This document shows positions 8,196 to 15,193 of a stretch of 64,000 bases of DNA, piece by piece. The notes under the pieces were generated by a model. The model worked only from the letters and a program-made list of their open reading frames with translations. It made no database searches and was not told the DNA's origin. A program made the position numbers and the translations under genes. This DNA is from Sinomonas sp. R1AF57 (GTDB lineage Bacteria > Actinomycetota > Actinomycetes > Actinomycetales > Micrococcaceae): assembly GCF_002224485.1 (NCBI RefSeq), contig NZ_CP022463.1, forward strand, positions 3,293,816 to 3,357,815. The letters run 5' to 3'. Within the stretch, counting starts at the first letter, position 1. The number at the start of each line of letters is the position of its first letter.

Positions 8196-8291
8196 GTCCA
8201 CGCTGTCACAATCTGCACAACTCACGGCGCAACGGGCCCGTTTCGAGCCGAATGGGCGCGCGAATGATGTAGATCTGCACGCCCAGGCGCG

Positions 8292-8801
8292 TCACCGGCC
8301 CCACTGGGTCGGAGGGCCGAGGAACAGCAGCACCGCCACGATCGCCGCGACCGCCACAGCCAGCCCTGCCGCGAGCGCGACCGGGTGGGCGAGCAGGGCA
8401 CGCAGGACGCCGCTGGCCCACGAGCTGTCGCGGGGGTCATCCGTGCGCTCGCGGCGCCACCCACCCTCGAGGTGGCCACGGCGTTCGAGCCAGCGGTCGA
8501 ACGGGTATGTCGCATACGGCACGACCGCGGTCGCGACCGCGCCGACGATCCGGCCCAGGGGCCAGTGCTGGTTCACGCCGACGAGGGCCGCCGTCACCGC
8601 ATAGGAGACGAAGACAACCCCATGGACCATCCCTGCGACCTGGACCGGCCAGTCCCCCACCTTCAGCGCGTACTTCAGGACCATGCCGAGGATGAGCAGG
8701 GTCCAGGTCGCCATCTCGGCGAGGGCCAGGGCGCGGTAGAGGGATCGAGGCGTAGCGGCGATGCCGGCGCCGGTGGCCCGGTCCGTATTCAGGGAAGTCA
8801 C
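8292..8801 (-). CDS. DUF3817 family integral membrane protein
   Basis: This 169-residue protein carries a DUF3817-type core: LYRALALAEMATWTLLILGMVLKYALK, a helix with GMVHGVVFVSYAV, and VPYATYPFDRWLE. A further helix (LAAGLAVAVAAIVAVLLFL) sits at the C terminus, for about four membrane spans. The family is common in actinobacteria and has no established function. The start is GTG 8801 with GGAAGG just upstream. It is convergent with the multicopper oxidase. Confidence 0.82.
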   Translation of the reverse strand: MTSLNTDRATGAGIAATPRSLYRALALAEMATWTLLILGMVLKYALKVGDWPVQVAGMVHGVVFVSYAVTAALVGVNQHWPLGRIVGAVATAVVPYATYPFDRWLERRGHLEGGWRRERTDDPRDSSWASGVLRALLAHPVALAAGLAVAVAAIVAVLLFLGPPTQWGR

Positions 8802-8885
8802 CCTTCCATCCTCGCAGGCGACCCACGACGCCGGCCTCCACCTTTCGGCTGATCCTCGCCGGCCGCGGCCGGTGCGGCGCGGGCG

Positions 8886-9824
8886 TCAGTACCCCGCGGC
8901 GGCGTCCACAAGCCCCTCCAGCTCCCGGCCCTCGGCGAACCGGCGGACGTTCTCGGCGACGCGCTCCCCGAGGAGCGGCCGGATCATCTCGATGGTGTCC
9001 GCGGCGTGCGGGGTGATGATGGCGTGCGGCTCGTCCCAGAGCGGGTGGCCGTCCGGGAGCGGCTCGGGGTCTGTGACGTCCAGGGCCGCCCCCGCGATCG
9101 TGCCGGCGCGCAGGGCCTCGACGACGGCGTCGGTGTCCACGAGCCCTCCGCGGGCGATGTTCACCAGGATCGCGGTCGGCTTCATGCCGGCCAGCTCGTC
9201 CGCGCCGATGAGCTTCGACGTCCCGGACGTGAGCGCGGCGGCGACCACCACGACGTCGGCCTCGGGCAGGAGGTCGGCGAGGCGGTCCGCTGTGGTCGTG
9301 CTCCTGGCGCCGGGCACGGGGGCCGCGGTGCGCCGCACGACGTCGACCTCGACGTCGAAGGCCCGGAAGAGCCGCAGGATCTCCAGGCCCACCCCGCCGG
9401 CGCCGATCACGACGGCGCGGAGCCCGTGCAGCGACGTGCCGGTCGCGGGCGCCCAGGAGCGGGCGCGGATGCGCGCGGGCAGCTCGCGCAGGAGAGCGAG
9501 GGTGAGCGCGAGGGCGTGCTCGGCGACAGGCTTGGCGTAGGCGCCCTTCGCGCTCGTCCACACCTTCTCGGGGTGCGCGGTGAGGGCGTCCGCGTAGGCC
9601 TCGATCCCGGCGGAGGGAAGCTGGACCCAGCGTACGGACGGGGTCGCGTCGAGGACCGCCTTGAGCTCGTGCTTGGGGTTGCCGTGGTCCAGGACGAGGA
9701 CCTCGGGATCCCCGTCGAGCCCGACGACGGCGCCTCCGCCCGCCTCGATCGCACGGGTGAGGAAGGGAAGCGGCTCGCCGTGGACGGCGACCCGCACCGG
9801 AGCGGAGGGAGTCTGTGTGGTCAT
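8886..9824 (-). CDS. D-2-hydroxyacid dehydrogenase (NAD-binding)
   Basis: This 312-residue protein has the layout of D-isomer-specific 2-hydroxyacid dehydrogenases: an N-terminal substrate-binding half (WVQLPSAGIEAY), then the NAD fold with VVIGAGGVGLEILRLF. The catalytic Arg lies in VNIARGGLVDTDAV, Glu in TDPEPLPDGHPLW and His in ITPHAADT. It resembles the GhrA/glyoxylate-hydroxypyruvate reductase branch; the substrate is unassigned. On the minus strand TAGTCT (9836-9831) lies six bases before ATG 9824. It is divergent from the RNA-ligase-like gene with 32 bp between the start codons. Confidence 0.88.
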   Translation of the reverse strand: MTTQTPSAPVRVAVHGEPLPFLTRAIEAGGGAVVGLDGDPEVLVLDHGNPKHELKAVLDATPSVRWVQLPSAGIEAYADALTAHPEKVWTSAKGAYAKPVAEHALALTLALLRELPARIRARSWAPATGTSLHGLRAVVIGAGGVGLEILRLFRAFDVEVDVVRRTAAPVPGARSTTTADRLADLLPEADVVVVAAALTSGTSKLIGADELAGMKPTAILVNIARGGLVDTDAVVEALRAGTIAGAALDVTDPEPLPDGHPLWDEPHAIITPHAADTIEMIRPLLGERVAENVRRFAEGRELEGLVDAAAGY

Positions 9825-9830
9825 AGGGCC

Positions 9831-9850
9831 AGACTAGAGGCGCCTACGAT
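9831..9850. promoter_or_regulatory. Overlapping divergent leaderless promoters
   Basis: TAGTCT (9836-9831, minus) is six bases before ATG 9824. TACGAT (9845-9850, plus) is six bases before GTG 9857. The complete intergenic region is only 32 bp, too short for two ordinary leaders. Confidence 0.6.
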
Positions 9851-9856
9851 CGATGC

Positions 9857-10333
9857 GTGCACCGCTTCGCGATCGTCCTGCCCCTGACGCCCATGGCCGT
9901 CGGCGAGCGCTACGCGGTGCGCGACTGGCCGCTGCACATCACGGTCATGCCGGTCTTCTCGACCTGGGCGGCCGCGGCGCAGCTCGCGGACAGCATGGCC
10001 GCCGTCGCGGCGCGCACCGCGCCGATCGAGGCGTCCGCGGGAGCGCCGGAGCTCTTCGGCCCGAAGCACGACACCCCGGTTGCCCTCGTCGACTCGCCCG
10101 CGCTCCGGGCCCTGCACAGCGTCTTCATCGACGAGCTCGACATCCACGTCCCGACCTTCCGCAGGCCGGACTACGCGGGCAACGGCTTCCGGCCGCACAT
10201 CACGGCCACCAGGCGCGGGGCCGCGTCCGAGGGTGATCCGCTGCGCCTGACCCAGCTCGCGCTCGTCGACATGGAGCCCGAGCCCGGCCAGGGCCGGCCG
10301 ATGGTGGTCGCCGTCGCCGGCCTCGCGGGGTAG
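9857..10333 (+). CDS. 2'-5' RNA ligase/2H phosphoesterase family protein
   Basis: This 158-residue protein shows the two His-x-Thr motifs that define 2H phosphoesterases: LHITVMP near residue 28 and PHITATR near residue 116. The family cleaves or joins 2'-5' and cyclic phosphodiester bonds in RNA or nucleotides; the physiological substrate here is unknown. The start is GTG 9857, placed six bases after TACGAT. The next gene begins ten bases after its stop but has its own TANNNT box, so they need not form an operon. Confidence 0.8.
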   Translation: MHRFAIVLPLTPMAVGERYAVRDWPLHITVMPVFSTWAAAAQLADSMAAVAARTAPIEASAGAPELFGPKHDTPVALVDSPALRALHSVFIDELDIHVPTFRRPDYAGNGFRPHITATRRGAASEGDPLRLTQLALVDMEPEPGQGRPMVVAVAGLAG

Positions 10334-10342
10334 CGTGTGGCC

Positions 10343-10738
10343 GTGGAGATGCGACTCGAAGTAGTGCAGGTGCCCGTGGCGGACGTCGAGGCGTCGAAGT
10401 CCTTCTACATGGAGACGCTGGGCTTCATCGTGGACCACGACGTGGAGCACATTCCGGGCATGCGGGTCGTGCAGCTGACGCCGCCGGGCTCGCCCACGTC
10501 GATCGTCATCGGCACAGGGATGACCAGCATGGCCCCCGGCAGCCTCGAAGGCCTCCAGCTCGTGGTGCCGGACCTCGCCACAGTTCGCGCGGAGCTCCGC
10601 GGGCGCGGTGCGGAGATCAGCGAAATCCAGAACCTTGGCGGCGTCCAGTTCGCCTACTTTGCTGATCCCGACGGAAACCGCTGGGTCCTCCAGGAAGCGG
10701 TCCCGCCCGAGTTCCGCGCAGCCCATGTGGAGGACTGA
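10343..10738 (+). CDS. VOC family (glyoxalase/dioxygenase fold) protein
   Basis: This 131-residue single-domain protein has two beta-alpha-beta-beta-beta modules typical of the vicinal oxygen chelate fold: EVVQVPVADVEASKSFYMET opens the first and FAYFADPDGNRWVLQEA closes the second. Candidate metal ligands include His residues near DHDVEHIPG and the terminal Glu of LQEA. VOC proteins include glyoxalases, dioxygenases and resistance proteins; the substrate cannot be named. GTG 10343 is chosen over GTG 10337 because TAGCGT (10331-10336) would abut the latter and is six bases from the former. Confidence 0.82.
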   Translation: MEMRLEVVQVPVADVEASKSFYMETLGFIVDHDVEHIPGMRVVQLTPPGSPTSIVIGTGMTSMAPGSLEGLQLVVPDLATVRAELRGRGAEISEIQNLGGVQFAYFADPDGNRWVLQEAVPPEFRAAHVED

Positions 10739-11197
10739 CTAGGCGCTGTCGTCCCGTTCAGGGCGGGTCGATTCGAGCGCCCGCGCGATCCGCGGCTCAA
10801 GCCAGAAGACCACAGCCGTGACCGGCAGCCAGGCCCAGCTGACCCACTCCGTCACGGCGTCGGCCGCCGCGTGCGCCTCGTTGGCCATGCCGGCCTTCTC
10901 GGCCGCGAGCTGAAGCGGGAGTCCCGCGATGATGCAGAGCGAGAGTGCCACCGTCCCGGCGAATGCTGCGCGCACGAAGACGCCTTGGACAGTCCCGGCG
11001 TCCCGCTGGGGCCGGTGGTAGGCCAGGAGGATCAGCAGGAAGGCGGCCCCGAGGACCACCGAGAGGAACGTCCAGTCCCCGGGCTGGGCGAAGAACGAGG
11101 CTCCGGCGGCGACGATGGCTGTGGTCAGCGCGCCCGTGTCCACTGTCGCCGGCGCAGTCACCGGACGGGGTGCGTCACCGGCCTCCGAAGTCGTCAT
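10739..11197 (-). CDS. Hypothetical membrane protein
   Basis: This 152-residue protein has no family I recognise. It has a hydrophilic N terminus followed by four hydrophobic stretches (LTTAIVAAGASFF; FLSVVLGAAFLLILLAY; FAGTVALSLCIIAGLPL; WAWLPVTAVVFWLEP), so it is probably an integral membrane protein. The tail is charged (ESTRPERDDSA). Start ATG 11197 has GGCAGG close by and CACAAT six bases upstream. Its stop codon directly abuts the stop of the convergent VOC gene. Confidence 0.7.
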   Translation of the reverse strand: MTTSEAGDAPRPVTAPATVDTGALTTAIVAAGASFFAQPGDWTFLSVVLGAAFLLILLAYHRPQRDAGTVQGVFVRAAFAGTVALSLCIIAGLPLQLAAEKAGMANEAHAAADAVTEWVSWAWLPVTAVVFWLEPRIARALESTRPERDDSA

Positions 11198-11236
11198 CCT
11201 GCCATTGTGCGCGGCCCCGTCCGCAGCAGTGAAGGG

Positions 11237-11902
11237 CTACACCGCTGCCCGGGCGGTGGCACCGGCGGCCGCACGGCCGAGCGCCTCACCCAGCCCGGCG
11301 GCGTCGTGCGCGCCGGCGAAGATCTCGGTGCCCGGCTCGAAGGCGCGCCCGGCGGCGAGGGGGCCGGCGTCGACGGCGTCGTACCCGAGCGCCTCGACGA
11401 ACCCGAGGACGACGGCGCGCGCGGACTCGTCGTCACCGGCGACGGCGAGCGCCCTGCGATCCGGGGCGCCGGCGGGGCGGCCGTCCGACTCGAGGTCGTG
11501 GTAGCCGATGTGGTTGAGGGTCTTGACCACCGACGAGCCGGCGAGGAAGTCCTGGACCACCTCGGACGTGCCGCGCCCCGCGTGCATCTCGGGCATGGCG
11601 CCGTCGGTGGGCTCCCAGTAGTTCATCGCGTCCACGACGACCCGGCCCGCGAGCGCGGCGGAGTCGAGCGTCCGGTACCTGTGCAGGGGCAGGGCGAGGA
11701 CCACGAGGTCGGACGCCGCGGCATCGGCGGCAGTCACGGCGAGGGCGCCCGGCGTGATGACCTGGACGATGAGCTCGATCTCCTCGACCGGCTTGGCGGT
11801 AGCGATCCGAACCTCGTACCCGGCCTTGAGGGCTTCCCGCGCCAGGGCCGTCCCCACGCGCCCGGCCCCCAGGATGCCGATGGTCCTGATGCGCTGCCCC
11901 AT
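11237..11902 (-). CDS. NADP-binding oxidoreductase, F420-reductase-like
   Basis: This 221-residue protein begins with a Rossmann motif, IGILGAGRVGTALAREA. DLVVLALPLHRY, VVVDAMNYWEP and VKTLNHIGYHDLE follow, a pattern seen in NADPH-dependent F420 reductase-like and dinucleotide-binding proteins (NAD_binding_F420 family). F420 reduction itself is not proven, and many homologues act on other substrates. Start ATG 11902 has GGAGG ten bases upstream. The gene is divergent from the marR gene, and a palindrome between them suggests control by MarR. Confidence 0.8.
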   Translation of the reverse strand: MGQRIRTIGILGAGRVGTALAREALKAGYEVRIATAKPVEEIELIVQVITPGALAVTAADAAASDLVVLALPLHRYRTLDSAALAGRVVVDAMNYWEPTDGAMPEMHAGRGTSEVVQDFLAGSSVVKTLNHIGYHDLESDGRPAGAPDRRALAVAGDDESARAVVLGFVEALGYDAVDAGPLAAGRAFEPGTEIFAGAHDAAGLGEALGRAAAGATARAAV

Positions 11903-11934
11903 GCTGATGCCGCCTCCGATGTACGTTGAACTGC

Positions 11935-11986
11935 AGATGATCTTTTCAACAGAAGATCTAGGCCGCAACATTCCTGCCGGTATGAT
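11935..11986. promoter_or_regulatory. MarR operator candidate and marR -10 box
   Basis: An imperfect 25-bp palindrome centred near 11947 has arms of the form AGATnnTCTnTT. It lies between the start codons of the oxidoreductase (11902, minus) and marR (11994, plus). TATGAT at 11981-11986 is the likely marR -10. Confidence 0.5.
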
Positions 11987-11993
11987 GGATCAC

Positions 11994-12482
11994 ATGCGCG
12001 CCACCGCCCCCGACCTGTCCACGGTTCCCGGCGAGCTCGGGTGGAACCTCGCGATGGTCCTGCGCGGGTACCAGGCGCGCTTCGAGTCGGCGATCGGCGA
12101 TGCGCCGGGCGGCGTGCGCGGGTTCCAGATCCTCTCGGCCGTGGTCCACCACGACCTGCCGAACCAGCAGGCCCTCGGCGCCCACCTCGCGATCGACCGG
12201 ACCGTCCTCACCTACCTGCTCGACGGGCTGGCCGACGCCGGCCTCATCGAGCGGATCCCCGCGGCCGGTGACCGCCGCGCCCGCAAGGTCGTGGCCACCG
12301 GCGAGGGCCGGGCACAGCTCGCGCGGCTCGAGGAGCGGGTCGCGGCTGCCGAGGCGGCGCTCCTGGCGGGTTTCCCCGCGGACGACGGCGCCGCCCTCCG
12401 CGCGCTGCTGGCCCGCCTCGCGCGGGCGGTCCACGCCGCCGACCCGGGCGCCGACCCCTGCGAGGCCGTCGCCTCCTGCTGA
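11994..12482 (+). CDS. MarR family transcriptional regulator
   Basis: This 162-residue protein has the winged helix of MarR regulators: QALGAHLAIDRTVLTYLLDGLADAGLIER as recognition region and AAGDRRARKVVATGEG as wing. It probably dimerises and represses the divergent oxidoreductase, releasing DNA on binding a small phenolic or oxidant; the ligand is inference from the family. The open frame extends upstream, but ATG 11994 follows TATGAT by seven bases and begins the sensible protein. The tail has two Cys residues (DPCEAVASC), which could be redox-sensitive. Confidence 0.85.
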   Translation: MRATAPDLSTVPGELGWNLAMVLRGYQARFESAIGDAPGGVRGFQILSAVVHHDLPNQQALGAHLAIDRTVLTYLLDGLADAGLIERIPAAGDRRARKVVATGEGRAQLARLEERVAAAEAALLAGFPADDGAALRALLARLARAVHAADPGADPCEAVASC

Positions 12483-12568
12483 CAGCCCCCCGGGCTCCAC
12501 CGGGACGACGGCCGAACGCGAGCCGTTCGGCCCTGTTGGGCAGCGCGGCCCGGTGCAACCCTGATCCC

Positions 12569-13117
12569 ATGGCGCGCATCCGAGTCCACACCCGTGAAGA
12601 CGTCCCCTCCGAGGCCCGCGAAGCGGTCGCCCAGATCGCCGGCAGCGTGGGCCGCCTGAGCCACATGCTCGGGGAACTGGCCCACAACCAGGCCGTCTTC
12701 GGCATCTACCTCGGCAAGAACCAGGCTCTCAAGGACCACGGCACGTTCGACGCGAAGACCCGCGAGGCGATCGCCCTCGCGATGGCCAACCAGAACGGCT
12801 GCGAGTACTGCGAGGCGTCCCACACCAGATCGGGCCGGCGGGCGGGGTGGACGGACGAGGAGATGATCGCGATCCGGGCCGGGAAGGTCACGTGGGACCC
12901 GAAGCTCTCGGCGATGACCGAGCTCGTCCGCGACGCATCGGCCAACACCGGTGACGTCTCCGACGGGGTCTGGCAGGCGGCCCTGGACGCCGGCTGGACC
13001 GAGGACGACCTCGCCGAGGCCTTCGCCCACATCATGGGCAACCTGTTCAACAACTACTTCAACCGCTACGCGCGCACCGAGTTCGACTTCCCGGCCGCGC
13101 CCGCACTGCCCGAGTAG
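12569..13117 (+). CDS. AhpD-like peroxidase-related protein
   Basis: This 182-residue protein of the carboxymuconolactone decarboxylase/AhpD fold carries the redox motif GCEYCEASHT (CxxC plus the nearby His) after AKTREAIALAMANQN. Such proteins act as alkylhydroperoxidase-like thiol peroxidases or reductants. ATG 12569 starts the conserved protein; upstream codons are not protein-like. It is followed after 11 bases by a short-chain dehydrogenase with its own GGAGG, so the two probably form an operon. Confidence 0.85.
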   Translation: MARIRVHTREDVPSEAREAVAQIAGSVGRLSHMLGELAHNQAVFGIYLGKNQALKDHGTFDAKTREAIALAMANQNGCEYCEASHTRSGRRAGWTDEEMIAIRAGKVTWDPKLSAMTELVRDASANTGDVSDGVWQAALDAGWTEDDLAEAFAHIMGNLFNNYFNRYARTEFDFPAAPALPE

Positions 13118-13128
13118 GAGGCGCCAGC

Positions 13129-13905
13129 GTGTCCGCATGGCAGGAAGTCGTCACCCCGGGCCGCTTCCACGGCCAGACGGTCATCGTCACCGGCGCGGGC
13201 TCGGGCATCGGGCGCGCGACGGCGCTGAGGGTCGCCAGAGAGGGCGGGCGTGTCATCGCAAGCGACGTGCGCCGGGAGCGCCTCGGGGAGCTGGTCGCCG
13301 AGAACCCTGGCCTCGGCCTGGTCCCGGTCGCCGGGGACATCAGCACGGAGGACGCCGTGCAGGCGGTCGTCGCCGCGGCCGGCGGCAGGGTCGACGGGCT
13401 CGCCAACGTCGCGGGGATCATGGACCACTTCCACGGGCTGCACGAGCTCCCGGACGAGATCTGGGAGCGGGTCATGGCGGTCAACGTCACCTCGGTCGTG
13501 CGCCTCTCGCGTGCCGTGCTGCCCCTCATGCTCGAGGCCGGGTACGGCTCCATCGTCAACGTGTCGTCCGAGGCGGGGCTGCGCGGCTCGGCGGCAGGTG
13601 CGGCCTACACTGCGTCGAAGCACGCGGTGAACGGCCTGACGAAGAGCGCAGCGTTCATGTACGGGCGCAAGGGCATCCGGGTCAATGCAGTCGCCCCCGG
13701 TGCCACGATCACCCACATCGAGGCGCCGATGGACTCGGAGCTCGCGAAGGAGACCATCGCGCCGCTCTTCGGTGTGGTGCTCCCGCCGGCGGCCCAGGCC
13801 GACGAACTCGCAGCGAGCATCACGTTCCTGCTGAGCGGGGACGCGACGAACATCAATGGGGGTCGTCCTGGCCTCGGACAACGGGTGGAACGCGATCTAG
13901 CGTGA
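13129..13905 (+). CDS. Short-chain dehydrogenase (SDR) with frameshifted C terminus
   Basis: This 258-codon classical SDR has TGAGSGIGRATAL (NAD(P)-binding), NVAGIMDH, NVSSEAG with the catalytic Ser, and YTASKHAVN with the Tyr-x3-Lys pair. The last 15 residues do not look like an SDR end. Removing one G from the five-G run at 13858-13862 instead gives NINGVVLASDNGWNAI and a TAG at 13898-13900, a normal SDR terminus. So there is a +1 frameshift, genuine or a sequencing error. The active site is untouched. GTG 13129 has GGAGG upstream; it is probably co-transcribed with the AhpD-like gene. Confidence 0.85.
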   Translation: MSAWQEVVTPGRFHGQTVIVTGAGSGIGRATALRVAREGGRVIASDVRRERLGELVAENPGLGLVPVAGDISTEDAVQAVVAAAGGRVDGLANVAGIMDHFHGLHELPDEIWERVMAVNVTSVVRLSRAVLPLMLEAGYGSIVNVSSEAGLRGSAAGAAYTASKHAVNGLTKSAAFMYGRKGIRVNAVAPGATITHIEAPMDSELAKETIAPLFGVVLPPAAQADELAASITFLLSGDATNINGGRPGLGQRVERDLA

Positions 13906-13966
13906 TTGAGCGCCGGCCCAGCGGGAAACAGTATTCAACACCGCCCCGAGGGGCACGACAGGAAGG

Positions 13967-14116
13967 ATGAGGACAGTGAAGCGGCGCGCCGTCGTCCACG
14001 AACACCTGCTTGCGTGGTTGCGCGAGCAGCAGGACGAAGAGGCAGGTTCCGACGGTTCGAACGGCTCCGGCAAGACGGACGACAGGGAGTCGTCCCAGCA
14101 CCGGCGGGCAGCATGA
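13967..14116 (+). CDS. Small hypothetical protein, 49 residues
   Basis: This short frame follows AGGAAGG. It could start at ATG 13967 or, with better spacing, at GTG 13976. It encodes a basic N terminus (MRTVKRRAVVHEHLLAWLRE) followed by a charged, Ser/Gly-rich hydrophilic tail ending HRRAA. I recognise no family. It sits between the SDR and the YciI-like gene. Support is the ribosome site and the plausible amphipathic N-terminal helix; it could be chance. Confidence 0.4.
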   Translation: MRTVKRRAVVHEHLLAWLREQQDEEAGSDGSNGSGKTDDRESSQHRRAA

Positions 14117-14170
14117 GCTGACCCGCGCGGAGCCGGCCGCCGGACGCCCGGCGAGGGCTAAGATCCCGCC

Positions 14171-14452
14171 ATGGAATCCGTTGTGCTGTACAGGGTCCGC
14201 GAAGGAGTCGACCGGGCCCGCATCCTCGAGGTGTACCCGCGGCACCAGGCGTACTACCAGTCCTTCAGTGCCGACGGCGGTGGGCTCGTGGCGCTCGGGC
14301 CCTTCCTGACCCCGGACCCGACGGCCTCATCGATGGGCCTCTTCACCTCCCGGCAGGACGCCGAGCGGTTCGTCGCCGGGGACCCCTTCGTCACCGAAGG
14401 CCTCGCCGAGCCGCACGTCCTGGACTGGGACCCGGTGCGGTTCGAGCCGTAG
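14171..14452 (+). CDS. YciI-like (YCII-related) protein
   Basis: This 93-residue protein has the compact fold pattern of the YCII family: VVLYRVREGVDRARILEVYPRHQAYY, then LVALGPFLTPD and a DPFVTEGLAEPHVLDWDPV ending. Family members are small dimeric proteins with a conserved His-Asp pair; some relatives are lyases or dehalogenases, but most have no known role. ATG 14171 follows TAAGAT (14159-14164) by six bases, so the mRNA is probably leaderless. It is convergent with the tetR gene at 14474-15109. Confidence 0.82.
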   Translation: MESVVLYRVREGVDRARILEVYPRHQAYYQSFSADGGGLVALGPFLTPDPTASSMGLFTSRQDAERFVAGDPFVTEGLAEPHVLDWDPVRFEP

Positions 14453-14473
14453 CCCGGCGCAGTCGCGGCCGGT

Positions 14474-15109
14474 TCAGGGCCGGCTCACGTCAGCACCGCG
14501 GAACAGGCCCAGCGCGGCAAGCGCAACGTCCACCGCCTTCCGCGCGGCCACGACGTCGAGCTGTCCCGTGAGCCAGCGCCCCGAGAGGCCCTCGACGAGC
14601 GCGGTCAGCACGAGCGCGGCCTCGTCTGGCGACCCGGGCGCGACGGACACGTCCTGCGCGCGAGGCGGCTGCCCGGCGTCGTGAGCGTCGCGCGCCTCGG
14701 CCACGAGCAGGGCGACCGACTCCTGCCATGACCGTGTCGAGGCGGTGATGGCCTCGGCCTGAGCGGAGTCGAAGACCGCGCTCGCCCGCAGCTCATTCCA
14801 TGCCGTGGAGCCTTCGCGCACACCGTCCTCGTCGCCGAACTCCGAGTGCAGGAGCGCGCGGAGCCGGGCCTGTGGGGAGCGGATCGAAGCATCCTCGGCC
14901 CGCGCGGCGGCGCTCGCGTTGACGAAGTCGAGGGCCGCGCGGAGCAGCCCGTCGCGGTCCCCGAAATGGTAGTACAGCAGGCCGGTCGAGACGCCGGCTT
15001 CCTTCGCGACTTCCTGGATGCGCAGCCCGCGCACGCCGGTGCGCGCGATGCACCGGCTGCAGGCAGCGAGGATCCTCTCCCTCGCGTCCTCCGACTTCTC
15101 CCGGACCAT
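14474..15109 (-). CDS. TetR family regulator of the amidase gene
   Basis: This 211-residue protein has an N-terminal TetR helix-turn-helix: ARERILAACSRCIARTGVRG and VSTGLLYYHFGDRDGLL. The C-terminal half (AALVLTALVEGLSGRWLTG) resembles the BetI/TetR_C group. ATG 15109 is chosen because GGAGG lies eight bases upstream; the longer reading starts inside that site. It is divergent from the large amidase, and the palindrome at 15138-15151 lies between them, so it probably represses the amidase and itself. Confidence 0.88.
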   Translation of the reverse strand: MVREKSEDARERILAACSRCIARTGVRGLRIQEVAKEAGVSTGLLYYHFGDRDGLLRAALDFVNASAAARAEDASIRSPQARLRALLHSEFGDEDGVREGSTAWNELRASAVFDSAQAEAITASTRSWQESVALLVAEARDAHDAGQPPRAQDVSVAPGSPDEAALVLTALVEGLSGRWLTGQLDVVAARKAVDVALAALGLFRGADVSRP

Positions 15110-15137
15110 CCCAACCACCTCCGTCGGCTCTAGCTTA

Positions 15138-15151
15138 ACTGAAAATTCAGT
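15138..15151. promoter_or_regulatory. TetR operator candidate
   Basis: The palindrome ACTGAA-AA-TTCAGT lies between tetR (start 15109, minus) and the amidase (start 15194, plus). Its arms match the short type often bound by BetI/TetR regulators. Confidence 0.65.
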
Positions 15152-15193
15152 CAGTACACTGTTCGCAGTCCCAGGTTCTGCGAAGGAGCACCC

